A DNA stretch of 40,482 nucleotides from Cupriavidus basilensis. GTDB taxonomy: Bacteria; Pseudomonadota; Gammaproteobacteria; Burkholderiales; Burkholderiaceae. The stretch is from the NCBI RefSeq assembly GCF_029335485.1, contig NZ_JARJLM010000445.1:1-40482 (forward strand). Reading direction: 5' to 3'. Position numbers and translations under genes: made by a program. The notes under the pieces are model-generated. The model ran no database searches. It was not told where the DNA came from and saw only the letters and a program-made list of their open reading frames with translations. Of this stretch, positions 23,360 to 32,900 are shown piece after piece (the first letter of the stretch is position 1; each line of letters starts with the position of its first letter).

Positions 23360-23436
23360 TAATAAAATGGCCTTCAGGGCGTCGCAACGAGATCGCACGC
23401 CACCACCGCACAACACTGCGGACGCTTTGGTCCATT

Positions 23437-23459
23437 ATGTTGCATTTTCTGTATATCTT
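23437..23459. promoter_or_regulatory. Second, weaker NsrR-type site before hmp
   Basis: The left half ATGTTGCAT is identical to the distal site. The right half (GTATATCTT) is degenerate. It lies exactly 100 bases after the distal site and directly before the ribosome site of hmp, where binding would block transcription. Confidence 0.5.
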
Positions 23460-23470
23460 TGGAGATTGTC

Positions 23471-24682
23471 GTGCTGTCTGAAAAATCGAGACCCCTGATC
23501 GACGCGAGCGTGCCGGTACTGCGTGAACATGGCCTGACCATTACCCAGACCTTCTATCGCAACATGTTCGCCGACCGGCCCGAGCTGACCAATCTGTTCA
23601 ACATGGGCAATCAGGCCAACGGTTCGCAGCAGCAATCGCTCGCCTCCGCCGTGTTCGCCTATGCCGCCAACTATGGCGACAACAGCGCACTGGCCCCGGT
23701 CGTCAGCCGCATCGTCCACAAGCACGTCTCGGTCGGTATCAAGCCCAGCCACTACGCCATCGTGGCACGACACCTGCTGGGCGCCATCGGCGAAGTCCTG
23801 GGCGATGCCGCCACGCCGGAACTGGTGGCCGCTTGGGACGAGGCATACTGGCTGCTGGCCGCCGAGCTGATCGCCGCGGAGAGCCGTCTCTACGAACGCG
23901 CGCAGACCGGCCCCGACCACCGCCAGCCCGTGCGCATCCTGGCCCGCGAAGAACAGAGCGCCGACATTACCGCCTTCACGCTCGAAGCTGTCGGCGGCAC
24001 CACGTTGGCGGATTTCCTGCCTGGCCAGTACATCTCGGTCGTCGTGGAACTGGCGCCCGGCGCCTTCCAGCAACGGCAATACAGCCTCTCGGACGCGCCG
24101 AATGGCCACACCTGGCGCATCTCGGTCAAGCGCGACCGCGGCGACGGCGCCACCCTGCCCGCCGGCGCCGTGTCGAACTGGCTGCACGACAACGCCCGCG
24201 AAGGCGACGTACTGATGGTCAGCCAGCCCTTTGGGGATTTCACACCTGGCATCGAGCCCGCCACACCCATCGTGCTGCTCTCCGCCGGCGTGGGCATCAC
24301 CCCGATGATCTCCGCCCTGAATGCCGTCGCACACCGCAATCCGTCGCGCCAGGTCGTGTTCGGCCATGCCGCACGCATGGTGTCCCATGTACCGCACCTG
24401 AAAGACATCAAGCGCGCCGCCCGCCAGCTATCCGGGCTGCGCACCCACTTCTTCCTGGAGTCCGGCGAACCGGCGGAATTCCTGGCCCAGCCGGCCCTCC
24501 CCGGCCGCATGGACATCGACGTCATCCTGGCCGACGGCGATCTCGCCGACGCCGACTTCTACCTGTGCGGCCCGCTGCCGTTCATGCAGGCACAACGCGC
24601 TGCGCTGCAGGCACGCGGCGTGAAGGCCGAGCGGGTGCATCGCGAGGTGTTTGGGCCGGATTTGCTGGACACGCTGCTTTGA
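23471..24682 (+). CDS. hmp: Flavohaemoglobin nitric oxide dioxygenase
   Basis: A 403-residue flavohaemoglobin. The globin domain (1-140) has the proximal haem histidine H85 in HKHVSVGI, distal Y29 and Q53, and Y95, the same positions as in E. coli Hmp. The FAD domain has RQYSLSD near residue 205. The NAD domain has GVGITPM and ends with LCGPLPFMQ. It converts nitric oxide and oxygen to nitrate using NADH in the cytosol. The start is GTG 23471, with GGAG six bases upstream; an in-frame TTG at 23459 would overlap that ribosome site. Two NsrR-type boxes lie upstream and a hairpin follows the gene. Confidence 0.95.
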   Translation: MLSEKSRPLIDASVPVLREHGLTITQTFYRNMFADRPELTNLFNMGNQANGSQQQSLASAVFAYAANYGDNSALAPVVSRIVHKHVSVGIKPSHYAIVARHLLGAIGEVLGDAATPELVAAWDEAYWLLAAELIAAESRLYERAQTGPDHRQPVRILAREEQSADITAFTLEAVGGTTLADFLPGQYISVVVELAPGAFQQRQYSLSDAPNGHTWRISVKRDRGDGATLPAGAVSNWLHDNAREGDVLMVSQPFGDFTPGIEPATPIVLLSAGVGITPMISALNAVAHRNPSRQVVFGHAARMVSHVPHLKDIKRAARQLSGLRTHFFLESGEPAEFLAQPALPGRMDIDVILADGDLADADFYLCGPLPFMQAQRAALQARGVKAERVHREVFGPDLLDTLL

Positions 24683-24698
24683 GGATCTGAAGCTTCAA

Positions 24699-24732
24699 CC
24701 AGGCCTGCCTGCGCTTCGTCGCAGAGGCCTGG
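24699..24732 (+). terminator. Hairpin after hmp
   Basis: Outer arms CCAGGCCT/AGGCCTGG and inner arms CTGCG/CGCAG, with a two-base bulge and a six-base loop, 16 bases after the hmp stop. There is no T-tract. It is likely the end of the hmp transcript. Confidence 0.6.
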
Positions 24733-24863
24733 CGCAAGGCTGCCGGTACCGCTGCGTGCCGCTTTGCCGCTCAGGTGCCCGAAAGCCCCCGGCCAGGTCC
24801 CGGGCGCTGCATGACAGGTTCAGCCACAGGAATGCAGCCGAAGCGCCGGCTCGTGCGAGCCGA

Positions 24864-26288
24864 TCAGGACGCCGTGCCGCCGGGCGGCGGAAAATGCAGC
24901 ACGAACCGCACCCGCCCGGGTGCCGGGCAACTGGCCTGCACGCCACCGCCGTGCAGTACCATGATGGCCTTCACGATGGCGAGCCCCAGCCCGCTGGATT
25001 CGGTGAGCCGGCTACGCGCGGCGTCGCCCCGATAGAAACGGTCGAAGAGCCGGTCGAGCTGGGCTGCCGGAATCGGCTCGCCGTGGTTCTCGACCGAGAT
25101 GGCGACACCGTCGGCCCGCTCGATCCCGCAGAGACGCACCACGCTCCCCGGAGCACCGTAGCGCACGGCATTGACAACGAGATTGTTGACCGCGCGGCGG
25201 CAGAGCAGCGGGTTGGCCGTCAGCACCCCTTCCGCCTCCACTTCGAACTTCATCTCCCTTTCGTCCGCCAGCCCTTCGAAATACTCCGCAATCTTGCCGA
25301 GTTCGCCGGGCAGCGACACCCGCGCGCGTTCGATGACCAGGCCCGCGTGGTCCGCCTGCGCCAGGAACAGGATATTCTCGGCGATATGGCCCAGCCGGTT
25401 GAGTTCCTCCAGATTCGATTCGAGCACCTCCTGGTATTCCTCGGGCTGGCGCAGCTGGCTGAGCGTCACCTGGGTCTGGCCGATCAGGGCGCCCACGGGC
25501 GTGCGGATCTCATGGGCCAGGTCCGCGGAGAACTGGGTAAGGCGCTCGTAGCCATCGGCCAGGCGATCCAGCATGGCATTGAAGGCGACGACCAGGCTGC
25601 GCAACTCTGCGGGTGCGCCCTGCTCGTCAAGGCGGACTGCGAGGCTGGCCGGGCTGATCTCGGCGGCACGCGCCGCAATGCCGCCGACCGGCCGCAGCCC
25701 TCGCCGGATGGCGAAGAATGCCAGCGCGGTAGCCGCTAGCATGCCGACCAGCGTGGCCAGCACCACCCGGTTGCGGTAGGCCGCGAGCATTCGCACTTCA
25801 TTGTCCATCGGATGCGCGGCGATGACCTCGACCACGCTGCCGTCCTCGCTGGACCGCGCCACCGCCGCGGCCCAATACACCGGCACGCCGTTGTCGCGCC
25901 GGGTGCGCAGTATGCCTGCCGTCACCGATGCTGCGCCATTCGGCGGCACGGAAAGCGCGAGCTCCGCCGGCACAGGCAAATGATCGGGATTCACGTGAAT
26001 AAACGGCGTCTCGCCAGGTTTGCGGAAGATCAGAACATCGCGCTCGGCGCCCAGCATGGATTCGAACAGCAAGGGCCGGTCCTTGAGCTCGCCCACGGTG
26101 TACACGTCGCTCGCCAGCCGGCGGAAATGCACTACCCTCCCGATCAGTTGCAGATCGGCACGCGCTGCCATCGACGTCTTCACGGACTGGTAGAAATAGG
26201 CGCCCAGGGTGCCGATCACCACGCAGGCGATCAGGGCGAACAGCAGCGTGGTGCGTGCCGTGAGGGAGCGTGAGGCCCAAGGTTTCAC
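24864..26288 (-). CDS. Sensor histidine kinase of the heavy-metal (CusS/HprS) type
   Basis: A 474-residue membrane sensor. The first helix is at residues 9-30, a periplasmic domain spans about 32-165, the second helix is near 170-190, and a HAMP domain lies at 190-245. The phospho-acceptor H259 is in DLAHEIRTP, and the catalytic domain shows [11 protein letters not shown] (N box) and [12 protein letters not shown] (G box). It belongs to the CopS/CusS/IrlS group. It starts at GTG 26288, overlapping the response-regulator stop (GTGTGA), so the two are co-translated. The divergent genes encode an exported protein, a cytochrome b561 and an MsrP-like enzyme, which points to metal or oxidant sensing. 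Confidence 0.92.
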   Translation of the reverse strand: MKPWASRSLTARTTLLFALIACVVIGTLGAYFYQSVKTSMAARADLQLIGRVVHFRRLASDVYTVGELKDRPLLFESMLGAERDVLIFRKPGETPFIHVNPDHLPVPAELALSVPPNGAASVTAGILRTRRDNGVPVYWAAAVARSSEDGSVVEVIAAHPMDNEVRMLAAYRNRVVLATLVGMLAATALAFFAIRRGLRPVGGIAARAAEISPASLAVRLDEQGAPAELRSLVVAFNAMLDRLADGYERLTQFSADLAHEIRTPVGALIGQTQVTLSQLRQPEEYQEVLESNLEELNRLGHIAENILFLAQADHAGLVIERARVSLPGELGKIAEYFEGLADEREMKFEVEAEGVLTANPLLCRRAVNNLVVNAVRYGAPGSVVRLCGIERADGVAISVENHGEPIPAAQLDRLFDRFYRGDAARSRLTESSGLGLAIVKAIMVLHGGGVQASCPAPGRVRFVLHFPPPGGTAS

Positions 26289-26956
26289 ACGCCCTCGCCG
26301 AAGGTATAGCCGATGCTGCGCACGGTATGGATCAACTTCCTGTCGAAGGGCTGGTCGACCTTGGCCCGCAGGCGCTTGATGGCGACATCGACGACGTTGG
26401 TGTCGCTGTCGAAGTTCATATCCCACACCTCGGCGGCGATCAGCGTGCGCGACAGCGCCTCGCCCTGGCGCCTGACCAGCAGGTGCAGCAGCAGGAATTC
26501 CTTGTTGGTCAGCGGGATGTCCACGCCCTGGCGCGTCACCTTGCGGCGCAGGACATCGAGCTTGAGATCGGCGAACTCGAACAGCTCTGCCTCGCGCACC
26601 ACGCCCCGCCGCAACAGCGTGCGGATGCGCAGCACCAGTTCGACAAAGGAGAACGGCTTGACCAGATAGTCGTCGGCGCCCAGCTGGAGGCCATGGATGC
26701 GATCGTTCACGTGGTCGCGCGCGGTCAGGAAGATCACCGGCAGGTCGCGCCGCGCGCGCAGCGTACGCATGATCTCCCAGCCGTCGATGCCCGGCAGCAT
26801 GACATCGAGCACGACGAGGTCGTAGGGATGCTCCAGCGCCATGTGCAGGCCGTCGGTGCCGGTGCGGGCGAGATCGACGGCATAGCCGCTTTCGCGCAGG
26901 CCTTTCCTGAGATAGTCACCGGTCTTGGGATCGTCTTCGATGACGAGGATGCTCAT
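26285..26956 (-). CDS. Response regulator, OmpR family (CusR/HprR-like)
   Basis: A 223-residue two-domain regulator. The receiver domain (1-115) has acidic pocket E7-D8-D9, phospho-acceptor D51 in LDVMLPG, and LVKPF near residue 100. Residues 125-222 are the OmpR-type winged helix ([39 protein letters not shown]). ATG 26956 is preferred to the in-frame TTG at 26965. It precedes and overlaps the kinase gene. A CusR-like box lies between it and the divergent gene cluster at 27105-29266, so it probably controls that cluster and itself. Confidence 0.92.
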   Translation of the reverse strand: MSILVIEDDPKTGDYLRKGLRESGYAVDLARTGTDGLHMALEHPYDLVVLDVMLPGIDGWEIMRTLRARRDLPVIFLTARDHVNDRIHGLQLGADDYLVKPFSFVELVLRIRTLLRRGVVREAELFEFADLKLDVLRRKVTRQGVDIPLTNKEFLLLHLLVRRQGEALSRTLIAAEVWDMNFDSDTNVVDVAIKRLRAKVDQPFDRKLIHTVRSIGYTFGEGV

Positions 26957-27016
26957 GATGCGCAAAGCGGTTCGACGAGTGTGCTGCCATTCTAGCGGCG
27001 GGCCGGCGCCGGAGTT

Positions 27017-27032
27017 ATGACATTTTTGTCAT
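27017..27032. promoter_or_regulatory. CusR/HprR-type box in the divergent region
   Basis: ATGACA-TTTT-TGTCAT, perfectly symmetric. Half-sites and spacing are those of the CusR/HprR recognition sequence known from E. coli. It is 61 bases from the response-regulator start and 73 bases from the divergent gene start. Confidence 0.8.
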
Positions 27033-27104
27033 TAAAAAGTCACCCGGACGACCTTGCCCGCGCCCTATGCTGCGAATCACTTTCCCCTCCCGAGGAGTTC
27101 CACG

Positions 27105-27734
27105 ATGAAGATCGTTTCGAGCCGATTGACGCGCACCCTGGTGGCGCCCGCCCTGCTTGCCGCCGCCTTGCTTGCCGCCGCCCCGGCCGCGATGGCGCAG
27201 CCCGCGCCCATCGGCGTGCGCGGCACCGTGACTGCAGTCGCCGGCGACAGCCTGAAGGTCCGCACGCGTACGGGACAGGAGATTGACGTGAGCCTGACCA
27301 AGGATACCGCGGTGCGCGCCGTGACGCTGGCCAAGGTCGACGAGATCAAGGCCGGCAGCTATATCGGCTCGGCTGCCGTGCCGCAGGCGGACGGCTCGCT
27401 GAAGGCGCTCGAGGTGCATGTGTTCCCGCCCAGCATGCGTGGCAGCGGCGAAGGCCACCGCGCATGGGATCTCGGCAAGAACAGCAGCATGACCAACGGC
27501 ACGGTGGGCAATGTGGTGGTCAGCAATGGCCGCACCATCACCGTGAAGTATCCGGACGGCGAGAAGCGCATCGTGATTCCCGACGACGTGCCCATCGTCA
27601 ACCTGGAGCCGGGCGACCGCTCCCTGCTGGCGCCGGGCGTGCACGTCGTGCTGTTTGCCAGCAAGGCCGCCGACGGAGCGTTGAGCGCGCGCTTTATCTC
27701 GGCAGGCAAGCACGGCGTAGTGCCGCCGATGTAA
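27105..27734 (+). CDS. Exported DUF5666-like protein
   Basis: A 209-residue protein with a Sec signal peptide (residues 1-32, ending AAMAQ) and GAGGAG before the ATG. The mature part has two beta-rich repeats, one starting GVRGTVTAVAGDSLKVRTR and one at NGTVGNVVVSNGRTITVKY, each an OB-like strand pattern as in DUF5666 proteins. It is probably periplasmic. Family function is unknown. It is first in a three-gene unit with the cytochrome b561 and the molybdoenzyme, directly downstream of the CusR/HprR-type box, so control by the divergent two-component system is likely. Confidence 0.8.
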   Translation: MKIVSSRLTRTLVAPALLAAALLAAAPAAMAQPAPIGVRGTVTAVAGDSLKVRTRTGQEIDVSLTKDTAVRAVTLAKVDEIKAGSYIGSAAVPQADGSLKALEVHVFPPSMRGSGEGHRAWDLGKNSSMTNGTVGNVVVSNGRTITVKYPDGEKRIVIPDDVPIVNLEPGDRSLLAPGVHVVLFASKAADGALSARFISAGKHGVVPPM

Positions 27735-27752
27735 GCGCGCATCCCGGCCGGG

Positions 27753-28436
27753 ATGGCTTTCCCGCTCCACCTCGCCCGCCCGATGCCCTTTCCCGCCATG
27801 CAGAAGCCAACCCTATCCGAACCCGTGCGGCGCGCCATCGTGCATCCGCTGGCCATACGCGCGACGCACTGGGTCAATGCCTTCGCCATGGCCTGCATGG
27901 CGATGAGCGGCTGGGCGATCTACAACGCGTCGCCGCTGTTCCCTTTCAGGTTTCCGGCATGGGCCACCGTGGGTGGCTGGCTCGGCGGCTCGATCGCCTG
28001 GCATCTTGCGGCCATGTGGCTGCTATGCGCGAACGGCCTGCTTTATCTCGGCTATGGCATGGCCACCCGGCACTTTCAGCGCCGTTTCCTGCCGCTGAGC
28101 GCCCGCGGCGTGCTGCGCGACGCGTCTCTGGCGGTCCGGCTCCGGCTGCCGCACCGGCCAGGCGCCTACAACGCCGTGCAACGGCTGATGTACGTGATGG
28201 TCCTGTCGCTTGGCGTGCTGGTGGTGGCGTCGGGCCTGGCTATCTGGAAGCCCGTGCAACTTGGCTGGCTGGCATCGCTGCTCGGCGGCTTCGATACCGC
28301 GCGCCACGTGCATTTCTTCGCCATGGCTGGCATCGTCGGCTTCGTATTGGTCCATCTTGCGCTGGTCATCCTGGTACCGTCGACCTTGCTGCCGATGCTC
28401 ACCGGACGCGCCGCTCATGGAGACGCCAAAGCATGA
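27753..28436 (+). CDS. Cytochrome b561 family membrane subunit
   Basis: Up to 227 residues with four membrane helices. Haem-ligand histidines are visible in RATHWVNAFAM (helix 1), AWHLAAMW (helix 2), and ARHVHFFAM and LVHLALVIL (last helix pair), as in bacterial b561/hydrogenase-type cytochromes. It should carry electrons from quinol across the inner membrane to the exported molybdoenzyme encoded next, replacing the MsrQ role. ATG codons at 27753, 27783 and 27798 are all possible and none has a good ribosome site. Its stop overlaps the next start (ATGA), so the two products are coupled. Confidence 0.87.
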   Translation: MAFPLHLARPMPFPAMQKPTLSEPVRRAIVHPLAIRATHWVNAFAMACMAMSGWAIYNASPLFPFRFPAWATVGGWLGGSIAWHLAAMWLLCANGLLYLGYGMATRHFQRRFLPLSARGVLRDASLAVRLRLPHRPGAYNAVQRLMYVMVLSLGVLVVASGLAIWKPVQLGWLASLLGGFDTARHVHFFAMAGIVGFVLVHLALVILVPSTLLPMLTGRAAHGDAKA

Positions 28437-29266
28437 GAACGCCCGACGATGCAACGCGGATCGTCCGCATCGAGGACGAGGTGCGTGGCGAAAGCCCTCT
28501 CGTCACCCCAGCCGCGCCTGCCCCGCAACGCATCAGCGCGGCAGACATCGGACTGCAGCTCGCCCGGCTCCAGCGGCGCCTGTTCCTGCGCTCCTCGCTG
28601 TCACTCGGCGCCCTGTCCATGCTGGCGGGCTGCACCTTGCAGGATGGCGATACCGTCGACAAGGTGCTGTGGTCGATGTCGCGCTGGAACGATCGCGTGC
28701 AGGGCTGGCTGTTCAACCGCAACCGGCTGGCGCCCATCTATGCGCGCAGCCAGATCACGCAGCCCTTTCCCTTCAACGCCTTCTACCCGGAATACGATGT
28801 GCCCGAGGTCGATGGCACCGACTACCGCCTCGAGGTCTCCGGGCTCGTCGCCGACAAGCGCACATGGAACCTGGCGCAATTGCGCGCGCTGCCGCAGGCA
28901 GGGCAGATCACGCGCCACATCTGCATCGAGGGCTGGAGCGCGATCGGGGAGTGGCGCGGCGTACCGCTGCGGATCTTCCTGGAACGCATCGGCGCCGACA
29001 CCACCGCACGCTATGTCGGCTTCAAATGCGCGGACCGCTACTATTCGAGCCTCGACATGGCTACGGCGCTGCACCCGCAGACCATGCTGGCGCTGGATTT
29101 CGGCAGCGAGCCGCTGCCCGCCCGATACGGCTACCCGCTCAAGCTGCGCGTGCCGACCAAGCTTGGCTTCAAGAATCCCAAGCACATCGCGGCGCTCTTC
29201 GTCACCAACCAGAATCCGGGCGGCTACTGGGAAGACCAGGGATACAACTGGTTCAGCGGGCTCTAG
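28433..29266 (+). CDS. Molybdopterin oxidoreductase, MsrP/YedY-like, probable Tat lipoprotein
   Basis: A 277-residue sulfite-oxidase-fold enzyme. The molybdenum-ligating cysteine is C164 in RHICIEGWSAIGEW, followed by the RYVGFKCADRYYSS and LPARYGYPLKLRVP segments typical of the YedY group. The twin-arginine motif at residues 48-53 (RRLFLR) leads into a lipobox LAGC with C67, so it is probably exported folded by Tat and then lipidated; this is unlike soluble E. coli MsrP. Known relatives repair oxidised methionine in periplasmic proteins. It is coupled to the cytochrome b561 gene and lies beside an HprSR-like system, the arrangement seen for msrPQ in E. coli. The substrate is inferred. Confidence 0.88.
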   Translation: MRTPDDATRIVRIEDEVRGESPLVTPAAPAPQRISAADIGLQLARLQRRLFLRSSLSLGALSMLAGCTLQDGDTVDKVLWSMSRWNDRVQGWLFNRNRLAPIYARSQITQPFPFNAFYPEYDVPEVDGTDYRLEVSGLVADKRTWNLAQLRALPQAGQITRHICIEGWSAIGEWRGVPLRIFLERIGADTTARYVGFKCADRYYSSLDMATALHPQTMLALDFGSEPLPARYGYPLKLRVPTKLGFKNPKHIAALFVTNQNPGGYWEDQGYNWFSGL

Positions 29267-29511
29267 GCCCGACGTGGGCGCCGTTTGCCACGGCAAGCGC
29301 ACGCGCTCGCGATTTATGCATGCCAGCGCACCGGGAGAAGGCAGAGGATACCGAGCCAGGAACGTGCAAAGCACTCGCAAGGTCCCGCAAGTGCTGCTGA
29401 CACCTGCTGCGGGCGACGGGGCATTCCCTCCACGGCCACACGTGAGTAAGATCGTGGGCATCCGCGCAGCCCCCCCACCGTAGCGCGCAGCCAGCAGGAA
29501 GGAGCGAGGCC

Positions 29512-29793
29512 ATGGCAACAGGCGGTGCCTACCGGCAACTCTGGCACCTCACCTCCGAGGGCTGGGGCTACTGCGCGCTAGGCACCTTCAGCCACGATGG
29601 CCTGCCGCCGGAGTGGCGCGAGTTGCTGCCGATGCTGCCGTTGCGCGACCGCTACTCGCCGGTCAAGGCGGCACGCATGATCCTGGTCACCATGCAGCTG
29701 CGCGGCGCGGCGCCGGAATCCGCGAAGCAATCGGATCCGCAGCGGCCGTTGTACTACGTGTACCAGCCCTGGAGCACGCAGTTGATGGCTTGA
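29512..29793 (+). CDS. Hypothetical protein
   Basis: A 93-residue soluble protein with GGAAGGAG upstream of its ATG. It is rich in aromatic residues at both ends (WHLTSEGWGYCALG near the N-terminus, YYVYQPW near the C-terminus) with a helical middle. No family was recognised and no signal peptide or membrane segment is present. It stands alone between the molybdoenzyme unit and a convergent purL, and a strong terminator follows. The 245 bases before it hold no recognised feature. Confidence 0.65.
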   Translation: MATGGAYRQLWHLTSEGWGYCALGTFSHDGLPPEWRELLPMLPLRDRYSPVKAARMILVTMQLRGAAPESAKQSDPQRPLYYVYQPWSTQLMA

Positions 29794-29859
29794 GGCGGAT
29801 GGATGGCGTGCGGAAAGCCTGCGCCTTTCCGTGCCCGCCACGCTTGCCCGCCCCGGAAC

Positions 29860-29889
29860 AGAAAAAGCCCGCGATCGCGGGCTTTTTCT
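29860..29889. terminator. Bidirectional intrinsic terminator
   Basis: A perfect 30-base palindrome (AGAAAAAGCCCGC arms around GATC), giving a GC stem with A's on one side and T's on the other in both directions. It separates the hypothetical gene (plus) from purL (minus). Confidence 0.92.
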
Positions 29890-29914
29890 TGATGGCAACA
29901 GCAAGCGGGCTAAA

Positions 29915-32900
29915 TCACCCCACCCACTTGCGCGCATTGCGGAACATGCGCATCCACGGACTGCCGCCGTCGGCCACCTGCTTCCAGGCATCCGGCGCCC
30001 AGCTCATGGTAGCGGTGCGGAACACGCGCTCCGGGTGCGGCATCAGCACGGTGAAGCGGCCATCGACCGTCGTCACCGAGGTAATGCCATCGGGCGAACC
30101 GTTCGGGTTCAGCGGATAGGTCTGCGTCGCTGCGCCGCGGTTGTCCACGAAGCGCAGCGCCACCTGGGCCTGGCTCTTGTCGCCTTGCTGCGAGAAGTCG
30201 GCAAAGCCTTCGCCGTGCGCCACCACGATGGGGATGCGGCTGCCTTCCATGCCGGCGAAGAAGATCGACGGCGAGGATTGCACTTCCACGGTGACGTAGC
30301 GTGCTTCGTACTGCTCCGACTGGTTGCGCGTGAACTTGGGCCATGCGCCCGCGCCCGGGATGATCGGGGCAAGGTTGCTCATCATCTGGCAGCCGTTGCA
30401 CACGCCCAGCGCGAAAGTGTCCTTGCGGTTGAAGAAGGCGGCAAACTGCTCGGCCATCTGCGCGTTGAACAGGATGGTCTTGGCCCAGCCTTCGCCAGCG
30501 CCCAGCACGTCGCCGTAGCTGAAGCCGCCACAGGCGACAAAGCCGGCGAAGTCGGCCAGGCTGGCGCGGCCGGCGATCAGGTCGCTCATATGGACATCGT
30601 GCGTGTCGAAGCCCGCGCGGTCCATGCTGTAGGCCATCTCGATCTGCGAGTTGACGCCCTGCTCGCGCAGGATCGCCACGCGCGGACGCGCACCGGTGGC
30701 AACGAACGGCGCGGCGATATCCTCGGCCGGGTCGAAGCTCAGCACCGGCGAGATGCCAGGGTCGGCCGCGTCGAGCAGGCTGTCGTATTCGCTGTCGGCG
30801 CAGGCCGGGTTGTCGCGCAGGCGCGCAATGCGCCAGCTGACTTCGCTCCAGGTGCGCTGCAGTTCGCTGCGCGCCGCGCCGAACACCTTCTTGGCGTCGC
30901 GGTAGATCTCGATCTGGTCAGTGGTGTTGGGCTTGCCCACCACATGGCTGCAGGCCGACAGGCCGACTTCGCGCAGCACGCCGAACACGGCATCGCGCTC
31001 TTCCAGGCGGACCTGGATGACCGCGCCGAGTTCTTCGGAGAACAGCGCGCGCAGGGTCTGGTCGTTGCGGCGCTCGGAGATCTGCTGGGCCCAGTTCTTG
31101 GCGTCGCCGAAGTCCTGCTCCTGCTGCGGGTCCAGCGCCAGCATGTCGACGTTGAGCGACAGGCCGCAATGGCCGGCAAAGGCCATTTCCGCCAGGGCAG
31201 CCATGAAGCCGCCGTCGGAACGGTCGTGGTAAGCCAGCAGCTTGCCTTCGCGGTTCAGGCGCTGGATCACGTTGAAGAGGTTCTTCAGGTCTTCGGCGCT
31301 GTCCACGTCCGGCGCGGCGTCGCCCACCTGCTGCGTCACCTGGGCCAGGATGCTGCCGCCCATCCGGTTCTTGCCGCGGCCGAGGTCGATGGCGATCAGC
31401 ACGCTGTCGCCCGCATCGGTGCGCAGTTGCGGGGTCAGGGTACGGTTGACGTCGTCCACGGCGGCAAATGCCGAGATGATCAGCGAGACCGGTGCGACCA
31501 CTTCCTTGTCGACGCCGTTGTCCTGCCACTTGGTGCGCATGGACAGCGAATCCTTGCCCACCGGGATGCTGATGCCGAGCGCCGGGCACAGTTCCATGCC
31601 GACCGCATGCACGGTGTCGTACAGTTTGGCGTCTTCGCCGTCCACGCCACAAGCCGCCATCCAGTTGGCCGACAGCTTGACCTTGCCCAGGTCCTTGACC
31701 GGCGCGGCGGCCAGGTTGGTCAGCGCTTCGCCGATGGCCATGCGGCCCGATGCCGGCGCGTTGATCACGGCCAGCGGCGTGCGCTCGCCCATGGTCATGG
31801 CTTCACCGGCACGGCCCTTGTAGTCGAGCGTGGTCACGGCAACATCGGCTACCGGCACCTGCCAGGGACCCACCATCTGGTCGCGTGCGTTCATGCCGCC
31901 CACGGTGCGGTCGCCGATGGTGATCAGGAAGGACTTGCTGGCCACGGTCGGATGGCGCAGCACGTCGCGCACGGCTTGCTCCAGCACGATGCCGGTCACA
32001 TCCACCGGCGGCAGGCTTTGCTCCACATGCCGGACGTCGCGGTGCATGCGCGGCGGCTTGCCGAGCAGCACTTCCATCGGCATGTTCACCGCATAGTGTT
32101 CCTTCAGCGAGGCATCGACATGCGCGTCGACCAGCTGCAGCTGCTTCTCCTCGGTGGCGATGCCGACCACCGCGAACGGCGAACGCTCGCGCTGGCACAT
32201 GGCCTGGAACAGCGGGAAGGACGCCGGCGCCACGGCCATCACATAGCGTTCCTGCGACTCGTTGCACCAGATCTCGGCCGGGCTCATGCCGGACTCTTCC
32301 AGGTGCACCTGGCGCAGGTCGAAGCGCGCGCCGCGGCCGGCGCCGTCGACCAGTTCGGGGAAGGCATTGGAAATGCCGCCAGCGCCCACGTCGTGGATCG
32401 ACAGGATGGGGTTATCGTCGCCGAGCTGCCAGCAGGCGTTGATCACTTCCTGCGCGCGCCGCTCCATTTCCGGGTTGCCGCGCTGGACCGAATCGAAGTC
32501 CAGGTCGGCGGTGTTGGTGCCGGTGGCCATCGAGCTGGCAGCGCTGCCGCCCATGCCGATGCGCATGCCCGGGCCGCCCAGCTGGATCAGCAGCGAGCCG
32601 GCCGGCAGCGGGTTCTTGTGCGTATGGCCGGCGTCGATGTTGCCAATGCCGCCGGCAATCATGATCGGCTTGTGATAGCCGCGCACGGTGCCGCCCACGT
32701 TCTGCTCGTAGACGCGGAAGTAGCCACCCAGGATGGCACGGCCGAATTCGTTGTTGAACGCGGCACCGCCGAGCGGGCCATCGATCATGATCTGCAGCGG
32801 CGAGGCGATGCGGTCCGGCTTGCCGGTTACGCTCACCTTGTCGGCCGGGTTGCGGTGCGCCACCGGCTGGGCGGCGTCGCGCGCGTTTTCCCAGCCTTCC

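Noticed and set aside
27001-27032. Terminator reading of the ATGACA-N4-TGTCAT palindrome
   Set aside because: Its position between divergent genes, A/T-rich stem and exact match to a CusR/HprR recognition pattern fit an operator better.
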